Origin: Paenibacillus sacheonensis
GTDB taxonomy: Bacteria; Bacillota; Bacilli; Paenibacillales; Paenibacillaceae
Assembly: GCF_009909195.1 (NCBI RefSeq)
Contig: NZ_JAAAMU010000013.1
Location: 62,001 to 126,000 of the forward strand
Direction of reading: 5' to 3'
Length of the DNA: 64,000 bases
A program made the translations under genes and the position numbers. This document shows positions 27,601 to 37,700 of this stretch, piece by piece. The notes under the pieces are model-generated. The model ran no database searches, had not been told where the DNA came from, and saw only the letters and a list, made by a program, of their open reading frames with translations. Each line of letters opens with the position of its first letter. Within the stretch, counting starts at the first letter, position 1.

Positions 27601-30600
27601 GAACAACGGCTACGGAAATAACGAGCTGTCGCCTTGGCGATCGACATTGAAGTCCGATGTGGTTACGAATCTGCTGAGCGATAACAACAGCATCATGCAA
27701 TATTACAACGGTCAAAAGATGCCTAAAATCCGATCCACGAAGAAGCTACTTTTCTTCGATAAAAATAACGATTCGCAGTCCTACAACTACAATAACCAAA
27801 CCTGGACCTATTCCTACGACGAGAAGATCTATGCCCTCGATCCGGCAAAGCTGTCGCCCATCGTCGACGTATACGGATCCAGCGTCACGCAGAAGTTTCA
27901 AAACGGAAGTCCCTATGCTTATATTTTATCGAACTACGACGTAGGCTCCAAGACGATTGATTCTTATAAATATGGCGGCTTCACGTACAAAGATATCTAT
28001 GCCTACCCTAGAAAGATCAACGAGTACGAAATAGCGGATCAGTACCTCTATGTGCAAAGGACTTGGGAATTGCCGGGCAACATTGGCAGAGACAAGACGA
28101 CCGGTGAGTTCGGAATCTACGACGCGAGAACGGGTGCTCCGCTGACCAGTACCTTCAATTCGCCAACTTTGGCAGCAGATATTAAAGCCGTCACAGGTTC
28201 GGATAATACGGACGTATTGGAAGGAATGACGATTTACGGTACGGAGGGAAGCAGTCTGATTTTGGAGAGTGCGGATAACTTCTTCGCTGCTCCAGGTCAA
28301 CTGTACAAGACGTACTATAAATTGACCCGTGACCTGCATTTCTCGAAGATCAACAGCATTTACGCGCCGACGGCACATACGACGAAATTCGCCGATGATT
28401 ACCATAACTCCGCGAGCTCGATCTACTATACGACCATGGGAGAGATGACCGACGCCACGGGAGCGATGTATCGCTATGAGGGTTGGACCTCATCGGGGAA
28501 CTCGAATTGGTTCGCGGAACTAAGCGTCGCCAAATACAATGCGGATTTCACCTTGGCGTGGCGCAATTATTTGGGTGATGGCGTGAGCGGCCAAATCGCC
28601 TCTCAAGTCGCGCCGACGGCGAACTACTCTTGGAACGGCGCCTTTGTTTATCCGGAGGGGAAAACGGGTTTCTTCTTTAATCCAGTCACGAAAGAGCTCT
28701 ATGCGAAGTATTACTACGATTACTATAAACCTTACGAAATGGTTCCCACCACCCAGGAAGCCGTTGCCGTTATCAACTCGGCAACGGGAGCGATCAAGCG
28801 TAAGGTCGACAGCTTAGCCGGGGATGATTTGACGCTTTATCATTATGGCGACTCCGATTATGGGTTTTCGGGCGATCCGGCGTTCTCGACGGATTTTGCG
28901 GGAACGATCAAGAACAAGGGACGTTTGTCTACAACCATCGATGGCTATCAGACGAGCATGAACGCGAGCGAAATGGCCTGCAATTCCGGATTTGCCGGCG
29001 CGTATAATCAATACGGGCAAAACAAGGTGCTCGACAAGAACGGGACGCCCGCCGGCACGGTAGGCATGGGATGCAACTTCTCCAATCCGCAGTACGGACA
29101 ATACTTTATGGACGGGGTCTATGTGTCCCTTTCCCAGGCGTATCCGCTTTATAACGGCAAAGGTCAAGATCAATTCAGGCTGACCGTGTCCGTCGGCAAG
29201 CCGACGACGAATGCGCCGGTCATGCGCTCGTTCACGAGCGGCCAATTCTACTCGCCGTTCTCGCTGTCCGACGCGGAGATGAAATTCAGCTTCAAGATGG
29301 ATGACGCGGACTACGACGACGAATGGCTGGGCTTCTCGTTCCGAATGAAAGACCGATTGAACGGCTATGCCCTCGAGACGGACGCGAAGAAAATCGAACT
29401 GGTCAAATACGTCGCCGGCGTGCGCACGGTACTGGCTACGCAGAACTACACGCTGAACAGTCAAAAAACCTATGCCGTCAAGCTGCAGACGAGCGAGGGC
29501 CATATTGCCGTGTTCCTGGATAACGCGCCGATAATGGAAGTGAATGACGCTGCGTATACCACGGGACGCTTCGGTTATTTTACCAACAAGTCCTTCGTAA
29601 CGTTCAGCGGCGTGGCTTACAAGCCGATCGTGAAGAATGATGTCTGGTCGGATCAATATGCTATTTGGGACGAAGGATCCGCGGCGGCCGATGTACAGTA
29701 CAACAACATCGTCTTCAGCGATCCAGAGAACGATCCGGCAGCCGGCGGCGTCTATGACTGGACGGTGAAGCATGCGCTTCGCTTCATTCATAACCAGGGC
29801 GTATCCGCGCTGAATGGAAAGACCTTCAAGAATGCGCAGCTGAAGTTCGATAAAGTCGGCGATTATATCGTCTCTTTGAAGGCGAAAGACGACCCGAATC
29901 CGGATTACCTCTCGCCAAGCAATACGTTCGATGCGTACCGGAAAAGCTCGAACGAATTTACGCAGAAGATTACCGTTCACCGGAGACCGATCGCCAAATT
30001 CACATTAGCGAGCGATGCCCAGCACAAAATCTTGTGGACGGACAGCAGCTATGATCCGGACCGTTACTTTAGCAGCACGGATTATTCGACCGAAGCAACG
30101 GGAATCGACTACAAGACGACGAAGGGAATTCTGCAGAAGCGTTTCTATTACGTCACGCCAAGCGGCGTCTATAAAGAAGAGAAGCTGACGGCTCCGCAGG
30201 AGCTCGGTACCTACGAGGTCGCATTGGCGGTCAAGGACGAGTACGGCGCATGGTCCGAATGGTACGTCGTTATGCTGCCGGTCACGGATCTCGCGCCGCC
30301 GAATAATCCGCCGGTGCCTGGCTTCACGGCGGATCGCGTAAATACGTTCCGCGGCGTTCCGATTACGTTCAATTCGACCGCGTATGATGTCGAAGACGGC
30401 GATCGCACGAAGCTGCCGCATGAATATTACGTCTCGAACACGTCAGCCGGCAGCACGGAGAGCTTTGCGAGCAATTCGCGGACAAATTGGACCAAGAGCT
30501 TCAGCAGCATGGGGACTTTCAATGTCAGGCAGACCGTTTCGGATGCCGATGGGGCAACGGCGGACTTCAGCTTGCAGGTCAATATCGTGAATCAAAAGCC

Positions 30601-31609
30601 GAAAGCCGTGATTACGGCGCCGGCAAGCACCGACCAAGCGAACCCGACGAAGCTGACCGTCCTGCGGCCGGACTTTCAATGGAACTATTCGGATGCGGAC
30701 GGCGACACCCAAACGCAGTTCCAAGTGAAGATCTATAAATACGGCGGCGTGCTGCAGTACGATTCCGGCGTCAAGACCTCCAGCGCCAACGACTGGATTC
30801 CGGGCGGGGATCTTCCGGAGAAGGTCAATATGTACGTCATCGTCCGCGTCTTCGACGGTTACGATTGGAGCGGCAACAGCGATCCGCATTATTTCTATAT
30901 CGAGACGAACCGGCCGCCGACCGCTGACTTTGATTGGTCCCCGAAGCCCGTTTATGAAGGCGATACGATTAAGATCACGCAGACGATCGGCGATCCGGAC
31001 AAGGACTCGCTGAGCGTGCAGTATACCGTAAAGGATCCGAATGGGGCACAGACCACGTATCCGTATTCGCTCGCGAATCCGTATCCGACCAACGGACCCC
31101 TATTCGCTGCGCCGCTCGTCGGCACCTATACGGTGCAGCTCACGGTATCCGACGGCAAGGCGCCGCCGGTCGCGGTAACGAAGAACATCGTCGTGCTTCC
31201 GCTGTCCGTTTCCGGACTCGTGAAGCATACGGAGCTGTGGAACGAGCGGCGCAGGGAAAGTAATTTGAAGGCGAGCGGAGATGCGGAGCATCCGCGCGGG
31301 TACGGCGTATTTTGGGCAGGGGAGCGGTTCTTGCTCTCGGCGTCGACGACGGACACGTTAACGGAGACCGATGCGGTCGAAGTGAAGGTGACGTTGAATG
31401 GCTTGACGGCGAGTTTGACGCCGTCGGGACCATCCCGGGCGAGCTGGAGCGGCGAGCTGTGGGATCCCGAGTTCGAGAAGCTTCCGGACGGGCCGCTGAC
31501 ATTCGCGTTCAAAGCCTTATACAGCAACGGCACCGTGAAGTTTGCGACCGTGAAGGTCGTGATCGCAGGCAATGTGCAGCAAACGGTAGGCGTTCATCGC
31601 CGGAAATAA
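24692..31609 (+). CDS. Giant secreted PKD/Ig-like multidomain surface protein
   Basis: A 2305-residue protein. A signal peptide (residues 1-33, cleavage at ANA-EE) is followed by a unique domain; two MucBP-like segments at about 275-375 and 385-465 (KVIIKHLDMNDNSLDG is typical); Ig/PKD-like domains at about 480-900; a large unique region; a concanavalin-like domain at about 1505-1650 (FSFRMKDRLNGYALETD); and more PKD-like domains to the end (NNPPVPGF, NRPPTADFDW, each opening such a domain). There is no LPXTG, SLH or membrane anchor at the C-terminus. ATG 24692 has GGAGG at 24682. The first ~800 bases are markedly AT-rich, and the rest matches the chromosome. It probably acts in cell-surface adhesion; function unknown. 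Confidence 0.8.
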   Translation: MGRLLKRSLSLLLLITFLFQFLFPVISSNIANAEELDFGNAFIKPYAVGTKRYAVGFMSYEIWTNSAGEWTTYAPGEGVPPSDLSWSYSFSFPGRSVKSVKAYNFDGSDSHETYFKESRSTDDFASYMLYFANNAGSPITSDLTGKGTSNVSFKVNLPGKLETSSGQYWNVILKDHPNETFGLLVQARRYYFPIVFEFELKGHYETHSFSTTGEQLDSLSPSKSGDMIAGQSYPPAPPVIPGYTYAGKYKKTVDGSDPQASPFITGTPSFTYNGDFDTYKVNYYYDKNSADGKVIIKHLDMNDNSLDGVAGLYDREQVLKEGTAYSFSHEVPTGSGYTYSGYKILPSGPLITGEYNLGTFTKAAFPNPVILNYYYDVDSTASPGEINLRHMVRAGPTGVYTLAKQQTVPIAALPSSASYGYDADYGNFIGSNLSYLSYSGTVTPKTSQSVTVNAATPKAYVSFFYEKPISFTGDFDVLPNTLPYKASFALHLKNFQLNGCIYQSHTFKIERGGTWTGSPVTSQTTDSTYTYGSYPWVIGVGIHNVYMQIVTSCGTSDWIGPKPLTVTGPTVNNPPTFSIGFVDPGQPTKPLHQVVEGTTLNLVYINDPTVPTPNDPDGDNLYFMGFDYSAGSPFVQSIPSKSIEYVDGQHNLTMDSLGFQNICGQMRDEWGATAKACTYIEVVPKNPVPVIDCPPSVIANHPIPAGAINGSRSYSPISYLKIDHSRDEWTNKKSSYPNPETTDITVQVSLSVYDENGLKSLDPATCTIIVQPDLPPVAKLVVPPLSVRGTQLDMLNKSTSPDGDAIVTAAYKYKYDANNNGFSDDAWKTVSGTLTKLQFTPTKVGKYLYYLKVTEEYGQWDDTDSDPPATLTLDVVNNAPEVSFEMEGNNPQPNLDPYTRITADDMLKWPTYVPGTNNLVNNINHLWRSSAGNLISGEGRNFGKQDSGVYEYSMTRWSDTKSQFDAFPLANNGYGNNELSPWRSTLKSDVVTNLLSDNNSIMQYYNGQKMPKIRSTKKLLFFDKNNDSQSYNYNNQTWTYSYDEKIYALDPAKLSPIVDVYGSSVTQKFQNGSPYAYILSNYDVGSKTIDSYKYGGFTYKDIYAYPRKINEYEIADQYLYVQRTWELPGNIGRDKTTGEFGIYDARTGAPLTSTFNSPTLAADIKAVTGSDNTDVLEGMTIYGTEGSSLILESADNFFAAPGQLYKTYYKLTRDLHFSKINSIYAPTAHTTKFADDYHNSASSIYYTTMGEMTDATGAMYRYEGWTSSGNSNWFAELSVAKYNADFTLAWRNYLGDGVSGQIASQVAPTANYSWNGAFVYPEGKTGFFFNPVTKELYAKYYYDYYKPYEMVPTTQEAVAVINSATGAIKRKVDSLAGDDLTLYHYGDSDYGFSGDPAFSTDFAGTIKNKGRLSTTIDGYQTSMNASEMACNSGFAGAYNQYGQNKVLDKNGTPAGTVGMGCNFSNPQYGQYFMDGVYVSLSQAYPLYNGKGQDQFRLTVSVGKPTTNAPVMRSFTSGQFYSPFSLSDAEMKFSFKMDDADYDDEWLGFSFRMKDRLNGYALETDAKKIELVKYVAGVRTVLATQNYTLNSQKTYAVKLQTSEGHIAVFLDNAPIMEVNDAAYTTGRFGYFTNKSFVTFSGVAYKPIVKNDVWSDQYAIWDEGSAAADVQYNNIVFSDPENDPAAGGVYDWTVKHALRFIHNQGVSALNGKTFKNAQLKFDKVGDYIVSLKAKDDPNPDYLSPSNTFDAYRKSSNEFTQKITVHRRPIAKFTLASDAQHKILWTDSSYDPDRYFSSTDYSTEATGIDYKTTKGILQKRFYYVTPSGVYKEEKLTAPQELGTYEVALAVKDEYGAWSEWYVVMLPVTDLAPPNNPPVPGFTADRVNTFRGVPITFNSTAYDVEDGDRTKLPHEYYVSNTSAGSTESFASNSRTNWTKSFSSMGTFNVRQTVSDADGATADFSLQVNIVNQKPKAVITAPASTDQANPTKLTVLRPDFQWNYSDADGDTQTQFQVKIYKYGGVLQYDSGVKTSSANDWIPGGDLPEKVNMYVIVRVFDGYDWSGNSDPHYFYIETNRPPTADFDWSPKPVYEGDTIKITQTIGDPDKDSLSVQYTVKDPNGAQTTYPYSLANPYPTNGPLFAAPLVGTYTVQLTVSDGKAPPVAVTKNIVVLPLSVSGLVKHTELWNERRRESNLKASGDAEHPRGYGVFWAGERFLLSASTTDTLTETDAVEVKVTLNGLTASLTPSGPSRASWSGELWDPEFEKLPDGPLTFAFKALYSNGTVKFATVKVVIAGNVQQTVGVHRRK

Positions 31610-31667
31610 GCAGCGGATCGCCTGCCATTCGAACGGCTGGAAAAAGCGAAAAAAACCGGTTTATGAG

Positions 31668-31696
31668 AACTGCTCCCGCGAGGGGGCAGTTTTTTA
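31668..31696 (+). terminator. Terminator after the giant PKD-protein gene
   Basis: AACTGCTCCC (31668-31677) pairs with GGGGGCAGTT (31682-31691) around GCGA, followed by six T. It separates this gene from the decapeptide-repeat gene. Confidence 0.85.
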
Positions 31697-31721
31697 CATA
31701 GAATTTGCAGCCCGCCATGTG

Positions 31722-31749
31722 ACCTGCCCATGGGTGAATGCATATGATA
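31722..31749 (+). promoter_or_regulatory. Sigma-K-type promoter for the decapeptide-repeat gene
   Basis: AC (31722-31723), a 17-base spacer and CATATGATA (31741-31749). This fits the Bacillus sigma-K consensus (AC, 16-17 bases, CATANNNTA) exactly, and it lies about 35 bases before the ATG, between a terminator and the gene. It implies late mother-cell expression during sporulation. Confidence 0.6.
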
Positions 31750-31783
31750 CCTATGACAATTGAGGTGGAAGAAGGAGAGGGCT

Positions 31784-34700
31784 ATGGCGAAGAGCAGCAA
31801 GGGAAAAAGCCCGAAAGGGCGAAAGCCGTTATTTTACGTCGATAATCCGAATGCTTCGGAGTTGAAATGGCTCGAGGAACTGAAGAAGACCAAAAACGTT
31901 GACGATAAGAACGGCGAGAAACGAACCGTTCAAGTGAATGCCGCATCGCAGGTTTTTGCACCGCCGCCGCAGGAATCCTTACCATCGGAAGCCGTTCAGC
32001 AAGAGCCTGCCAAGCAGGAAGACTGGAGACAGCCTGAACCAGAACAGCTTCCGGCTCAAGCGCAGGCGCTTCCGCACTATGAGTTCATCAGCACGGCCAG
32101 CGCACCTGAACAGCCGGCGGCGCCGCTGCTTTCCGCGGAACGGGTGCTGGAGCTGGTTCAGAAACAGGAGCAGGCGGTATTCGAGGCTCACCAAGCGGAT
32201 GCGGCCGTGGAGCTTCCGTTGAACGCAGTCCAGGAGACCGTTCAAGAAGCGCTAATCGTGGAACCCATCGAGGAACCGGTCGAGGAACCGATTGCAGAAG
32301 TAATTCCGGAACCGGTCGAGGAACCGATTGAAGAACCGATCACGCAAGAGGCTTTCGTGGAAGAACGACGCATGCCGAATGCACCGCTTCCGTTCATTCA
32401 TACCGACGATATTGCCGACGATGCGGTCACGACCGAGAAGCTGGCCTTTGGATCCGTCGATACGAGCCGCATTAAGCTGGGCGCGGTGAAGTCGCAGTTG
32501 ATCGCGGATTACGCCGTGGAAAGCATCCATATTGCCGAAAATGCCATCAACACGTCCAAGATCGCGCCGGAGTCCATCACGGGCGAGCACTTGGTCAAGA
32601 ATGCGATTTCCGGTGCCAAGATCCGCGACCGCTCCGTTACCGGCGACAAGCTGCGGGACCACAGCATTACGTCGGAGAAGCTGGCCGACCGCACAATCAG
32701 CGCCGACAAGCTCGCGGAAGGCTCGATCGAAGCGAAGCATCTGAAGCAGCTGATCGTAACGACGGAGCTGCTGGACGATCAATCCGTGACGACCTCGAAG
32801 CTCAGAAGCGCCGCGGTACGCACGGAGAGCATCGCGAACGAAGCGATCAGCACGTCTAAGCTGGCCGAAGGTTCGGTTACGCGTTCCAAGCTCCGCGATG
32901 CCGCGGTCACGAGCGAGAAAATCAGCCTCGGCGCCGTCGAATCCGGCCATTTGCAGCCGGGTCTGCTGCTCGCCGAGCACGTAGCACCGGGTGCGCTGCT
33001 GGGAAAGCATATCGCGCCGGGCGAAATCACCTCCAGCCACCTGGCAAAAGGCGCAGTAGGCGCAAAGGAACTGCAAGCCGAAGCCGTCACGTCTGAAGCC
33101 ATCGCGCCCGAAGCGATCGGCTCCCGGGAGCTGCAGGACGGTGCCGTCAAGGCGCGGCATATCGGCAACGCCGAAGTGATAACGGACCATGTCCAGGACC
33201 AAGCGGTCTCGACATCCAAAATCGCCGATTTGTCGATATCGACCATCAAGCTCGTCGACCACTCCGTGACGTCGTCCAAAATCGCCGACAAGAGCATTAC
33301 CGCGATCAAGCTGACCGACGACGCCGTGCAAGGCAATCATGTGAGCCCCCTCAGCATCGGCGGCGATAAGCTGGTCAACGACAGCATCGAGGAACGCCAC
33401 TTGACCGAGCGCTCCGTTGGCGTGAAGCAGCTGATCGAGGGAAGCGTGCACGAGAAGCATTTGGCCCACAACGCCGTGACCGGCGGCAAGATCGCCGGCA
33501 AAGCGATCGGGGAAGCCCATATCGGCAACGCGGCGGTCGGACATTTGCAGCTTCAGGATGCCGCGGTCATCGAGCAGAAGCTGGCCGATGGCAGCGTCAG
33601 CAGCGCGAAGCTTGCGGAACAGTCGGTGCAGACGAAACATCTCGCCGACGAGTCGATTACGTTCGATAAAGTCGCGCCTGAATCGATTCGCGCGTTTCAC
33701 TTGTCGGCCGGAGCGGTAACGGAAGAAGCGATTTCGCCGGAAGCCGTGTCCGGGGACCATTTGCAGCCGAACATGATCGATGCGATCCACATTCGCAAAG
33801 GGGCTATCGAAACGGGCGCGCTGCAGGATGGCGCGGTCAAAGCGGCAAAGCTGGCCAACGGCTCCGTATCGGAGCGGCACTTGGCAGCCGGAGCGGTCTA
33901 CTCGCATCATTTGGCGGATCATGTGGTCAACTCGCTCAAGCTTTCGCCGGAAAGCGTATCGACGGATAAGCTGACCGACTGGTCGGTGACCACCAAGAAG
34001 CTGGCCGACAACAGCGTGACGACCTCGAAGCTGGCGGGCGGCTCCGTTGCGGGCGACCAGCTGGCGGAAGGCGCCGTAGCGGCGCGTCATCTCGGTCAGG
34101 GAGCAGTCGAAGGCCGGCATGTGGCGGATGGCGCTCTGACCGCGCGGCATTTGGCAGCGGGCTCGGTCGTCGGCGGCGCAATCGGCCAAGGTGCCGTAAC
34201 CGGAGACAAAATCGCGCTCGGTGCCGTGAACGGCGTCCACTTGGCCAACGAATCGATCGGCAGTCAGCATCTGGCGGAGCAGTCGATCTACGGCGTGCAT
34301 CTGTCGGCAGAAAGCATCCGGGACGTACATCTGGCCATAGATGCCGTAACCGAAGAGAAGATCGCGGAAGGCAGCATTGCAAACGGTCATCTGCAGAACG
34401 AAGCCGTCAGCTCGCGTTCGATCGGGTCTTCCGCCGTTCAAGGTCAGCATATTGCGGCTGCGGCGGTTGACGCCAATCATTTGGCGGAAGGCTCCGTCGG
34501 CAGCATTCATCTGAAAGCCGACAGCGTGCTGAAACAGCATCTGGGCAAGGCATCGGTCGGCACGGAGCAGCTGTGCGACGAATCGGTGACCGGCTCGAAG
34601 CTGACGCAGCTGTCCGTCACCAGCGAGCACCTCCAGCTGGAGACGATCGCAGGCAAGCATGTCAAGGCCGAAGCCATTCAGGGTTACCATATTCGCAAAG

Positions 34701-37700
34701 GCTCGATCTCGCAGGCGCACATGTCCCCGGAGTTCTACACGTTCGATAAAGCGCCGGACGGCATCATCCACGGCAGCAAAATCAAACGCGGCACGATCGG
34801 CAGCGAGCTGCTGTCGGAAGGAGCCATCGGCGCGGCGCATCTAGCGAACGGATCGGTCGGCACCGACGCGCTTGCAGAATCGTCCGTAGGAGAGGCGCAG
34901 CTGCAAACAGGCGCGGTAACGCTCGGTAAAATCGCCGCGCGTTCCGTCACAAGCGCTCATCTTATCGCAGGAAGCGTCGGCAGCGATGCGATCGCGGACG
35001 AATCGGTCGACAGCGCGAAGCTGGCGCTCGGGGCAGTCGGCGAGGAGCAATTGGCTGACGGTTCCGTGAATGCCAAGAAAATCGCGCAGCAATCGATCGA
35101 CAACCTTCATTTGGCGCCAGGGGCGGTCGACAGCCGGGTAATCGGTAAAGGAGCGATCGCAGCCGCCAATCTCGGCGACGGATCGGTGACGGGACCGAAG
35201 CTCGCAGCAAGCGCGGTGAGCGAGAGCCATCTGCAGCCCGGTGCCGTAACGATGGGCAAGATCGCTGCCCGTTCGATTACGACGGCGCATCTTATTCCGG
35301 GGGCGGTAGAAAGCTTGGCGCTCTGCAACGGCTCCGTGACGGCGGAGAAGCTGTCCGAAGGCGCGGTAAGGACCGAGGCAATCGCCGAAGGAGCCATTAC
35401 GGCGGATAAACTGGCGCCGGGCGTGCTGGAAGCCGTCGAGATTATCGTTCCGTTCGGCAGCGTATCGGCAGATTGCTTGGTGGAAGGATCGGTTACGAGC
35501 GAGAAGCTGGTTGACGGAGCAGTCACCGGCGTGCAGCTGGCCGAAGAGTCCGTCCAGACGAGCAAGCTGGCGAACGGTTCGGTGACGAACGCGAAGCTGG
35601 CGGAAGGCTCGGTTCAAGTGAGCAAGCTGGCCGACGGCGCGGTCACGACCGAGAAGCTGGCCGAGGGATCCGTGCACGCAAGCAAGCTGGAGGACGGCGC
35701 GGTCACGGGTGCAAAGCTGGCGGAAGGATCGGTGCAGAAGAGCAAGCTGGCAGACGGCGCGGTCACGAGCGAGAAGCTGGCGGATGATTCGGTGCAAACG
35801 AGCAAACTCGTCGAAGGTTCGGTCACGAGCGAGAAGCTGGCCGAAAGCTCGGTGCAAGCGAGCAAGCTGGCGGACGGAGCCGTCGGCAGCGCGAAGCTGG
35901 CGAACGACTCGGTGCTGACGGCCAAATTGGCAGACGGGGCAGTAACGAGCATCAAGCTGGCAGAAGGTGCGGTACTCGTGAGCAAGCTGGCCGACGGATC
36001 GGTCACGACCGAGAAATTGGCCGAGGGCGCGGTGCAGGCAAGCAAGCTTGCGGACGGAACGATCGGCAGCGTGAAGCTGGCGGAGGGCTCCGTGCAAACG
36101 AGCAAGCTGGCGGATGAGTCGGTCACGAGCGTGAAGCTGGCGGCAGGCGCGGTGCATACCGGCATTCTGGCGGACGGAGCCGTCGTCAGCGCGAAGCTGG
36201 CTGAGGGATCGGTGCAAACGAGCAAGCTGGCGAATGGTTCGGTTACGAGCATCAAGCTGGCGGAAGGCGCCGTGCAAGCGGGCAGTCTGGCGGACGGGGC
36301 CGTCGTCAGCGCGAAGCTGGAGGACGAATCGGTCACGTCCGCGAAGCTGGCAGAGGGCGCGGTGCAGACCGATAAGCTGGCGGACGGAGCCGTCGACAGC
36401 GCGAAGCTGGCCGAAGGCGCGGTGCAAACGAGCAGGCTGGCAGATCGGGCGGTCGACAGCGCGAAGCTGGCGGAAGGCGCGGTGCAAACGAGTAAGCTGA
36501 TGGACGGGGCCATCGTCAGCATCAAGCTGGCGGAGGGCGCGGTGCAGGCGAGCAAGTTGGCGGACGGCGCGGTCGGCAGCGCGAAGCTGGCGGAAGGCGC
36601 GGTGCAGGCGAGCAAGCTGGCGGACGGCATAGTCGGCAGCACCAAGCTGGCGGAGGGCGCGGTACAGGCGAGCAAGCTGGCGGACGGATCGGTCACGAGC
36701 GCGAAGCTGGCGGAAGGCGCGGTACAGGCGAGCAAGCTGGCGGACGGATCGGTCGGCAGTTCGAAGCTGGCGGCAGGCGCGGTGAGCGAGAGCCAGCTGC
36801 AGCAAGGCGCCGTAACGATGAGCAAGATCGCCGCCCGTTCCATCACGACGACGCATCTGATTCCTGGATCCGTGGAAAGCGTTGCGCTCTGCAATGGTTC
36901 CGTGACGACGGAGAAGCTGGCGCAAGGAGCGGTCAGGACCGAGTCGATTGCCGATGGAGCCATTACGGCAGATAAATTGGCGCCTGGCGTGCTGCATGCA
37001 AGCGAGATTGAGGTTCCATTCGGCAGCGTGACGACCGATGGCTTGGCGGACGGATCCGTCACGAGCGCGAAGCTGGCCGAAGGTTCCGTGGATACAAGCA
37101 AGCTTGTGAACGGAGCAATCACGAGTGAGAAGCTGGCCGAAGGCTCCGTGGACGCAAGCAAGCTGGCGGACGGATCGGTCACGAGCGCGAAGCTGGCCGA
37201 AGGCTCCGTGGACGCAAGCAAGCTGACGGACGGAGCAATCACGAGTGAGAAGCTGGCCGAAGGCTCCGTGGACGCAAGCAAGCTGGCGGACGGATCGGTC
37301 ACGAGCGCGAAGCTGGCGCCGCACAGCATCACGGAGGAGCATTTCGCACCGGGCATTCAGCTGGCTTTGCAGCAGCAAAGTCCGGCCGCCGACGGCGGAA
37401 GCTTGACGGACGGCAGCATCGGCGCAGCGAAGCTGAGCTTTACGCCGGTCACGACGCTGAAGACCGAGGCAGTCGTACTGCAGCAGTACGGTCTTGCGCC
37501 GTACAATTTCCAAGGCCAAGGCGAGCAGCTCGACGTCACGATCAGTTTCGATCAGCCCTTCGCGAACGGCGCGTACGTGTTCGTCGCAACGACCGATCAG
37601 CCTTCCTGCTACGCGGTCATCAAGCAGAAAACGGCAGCGGCCGTTCAACTGACCATCGTTCGTACGCGGATTACTCCCGAACCGATCGGTCTCGTCAACT

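Noticed and set aside
32252..34840. 862-codon open frame on the minus strand opposite the decapeptide-repeat gene (and two more, 935 and 580 codons, to 37648)
   Set aside because: The 30-base coding repeats avoid stop codons in the complementary frames as well. These readings have no ribosome site or domain, and are mirror images of the true gene, which has promoter, start and terminator.
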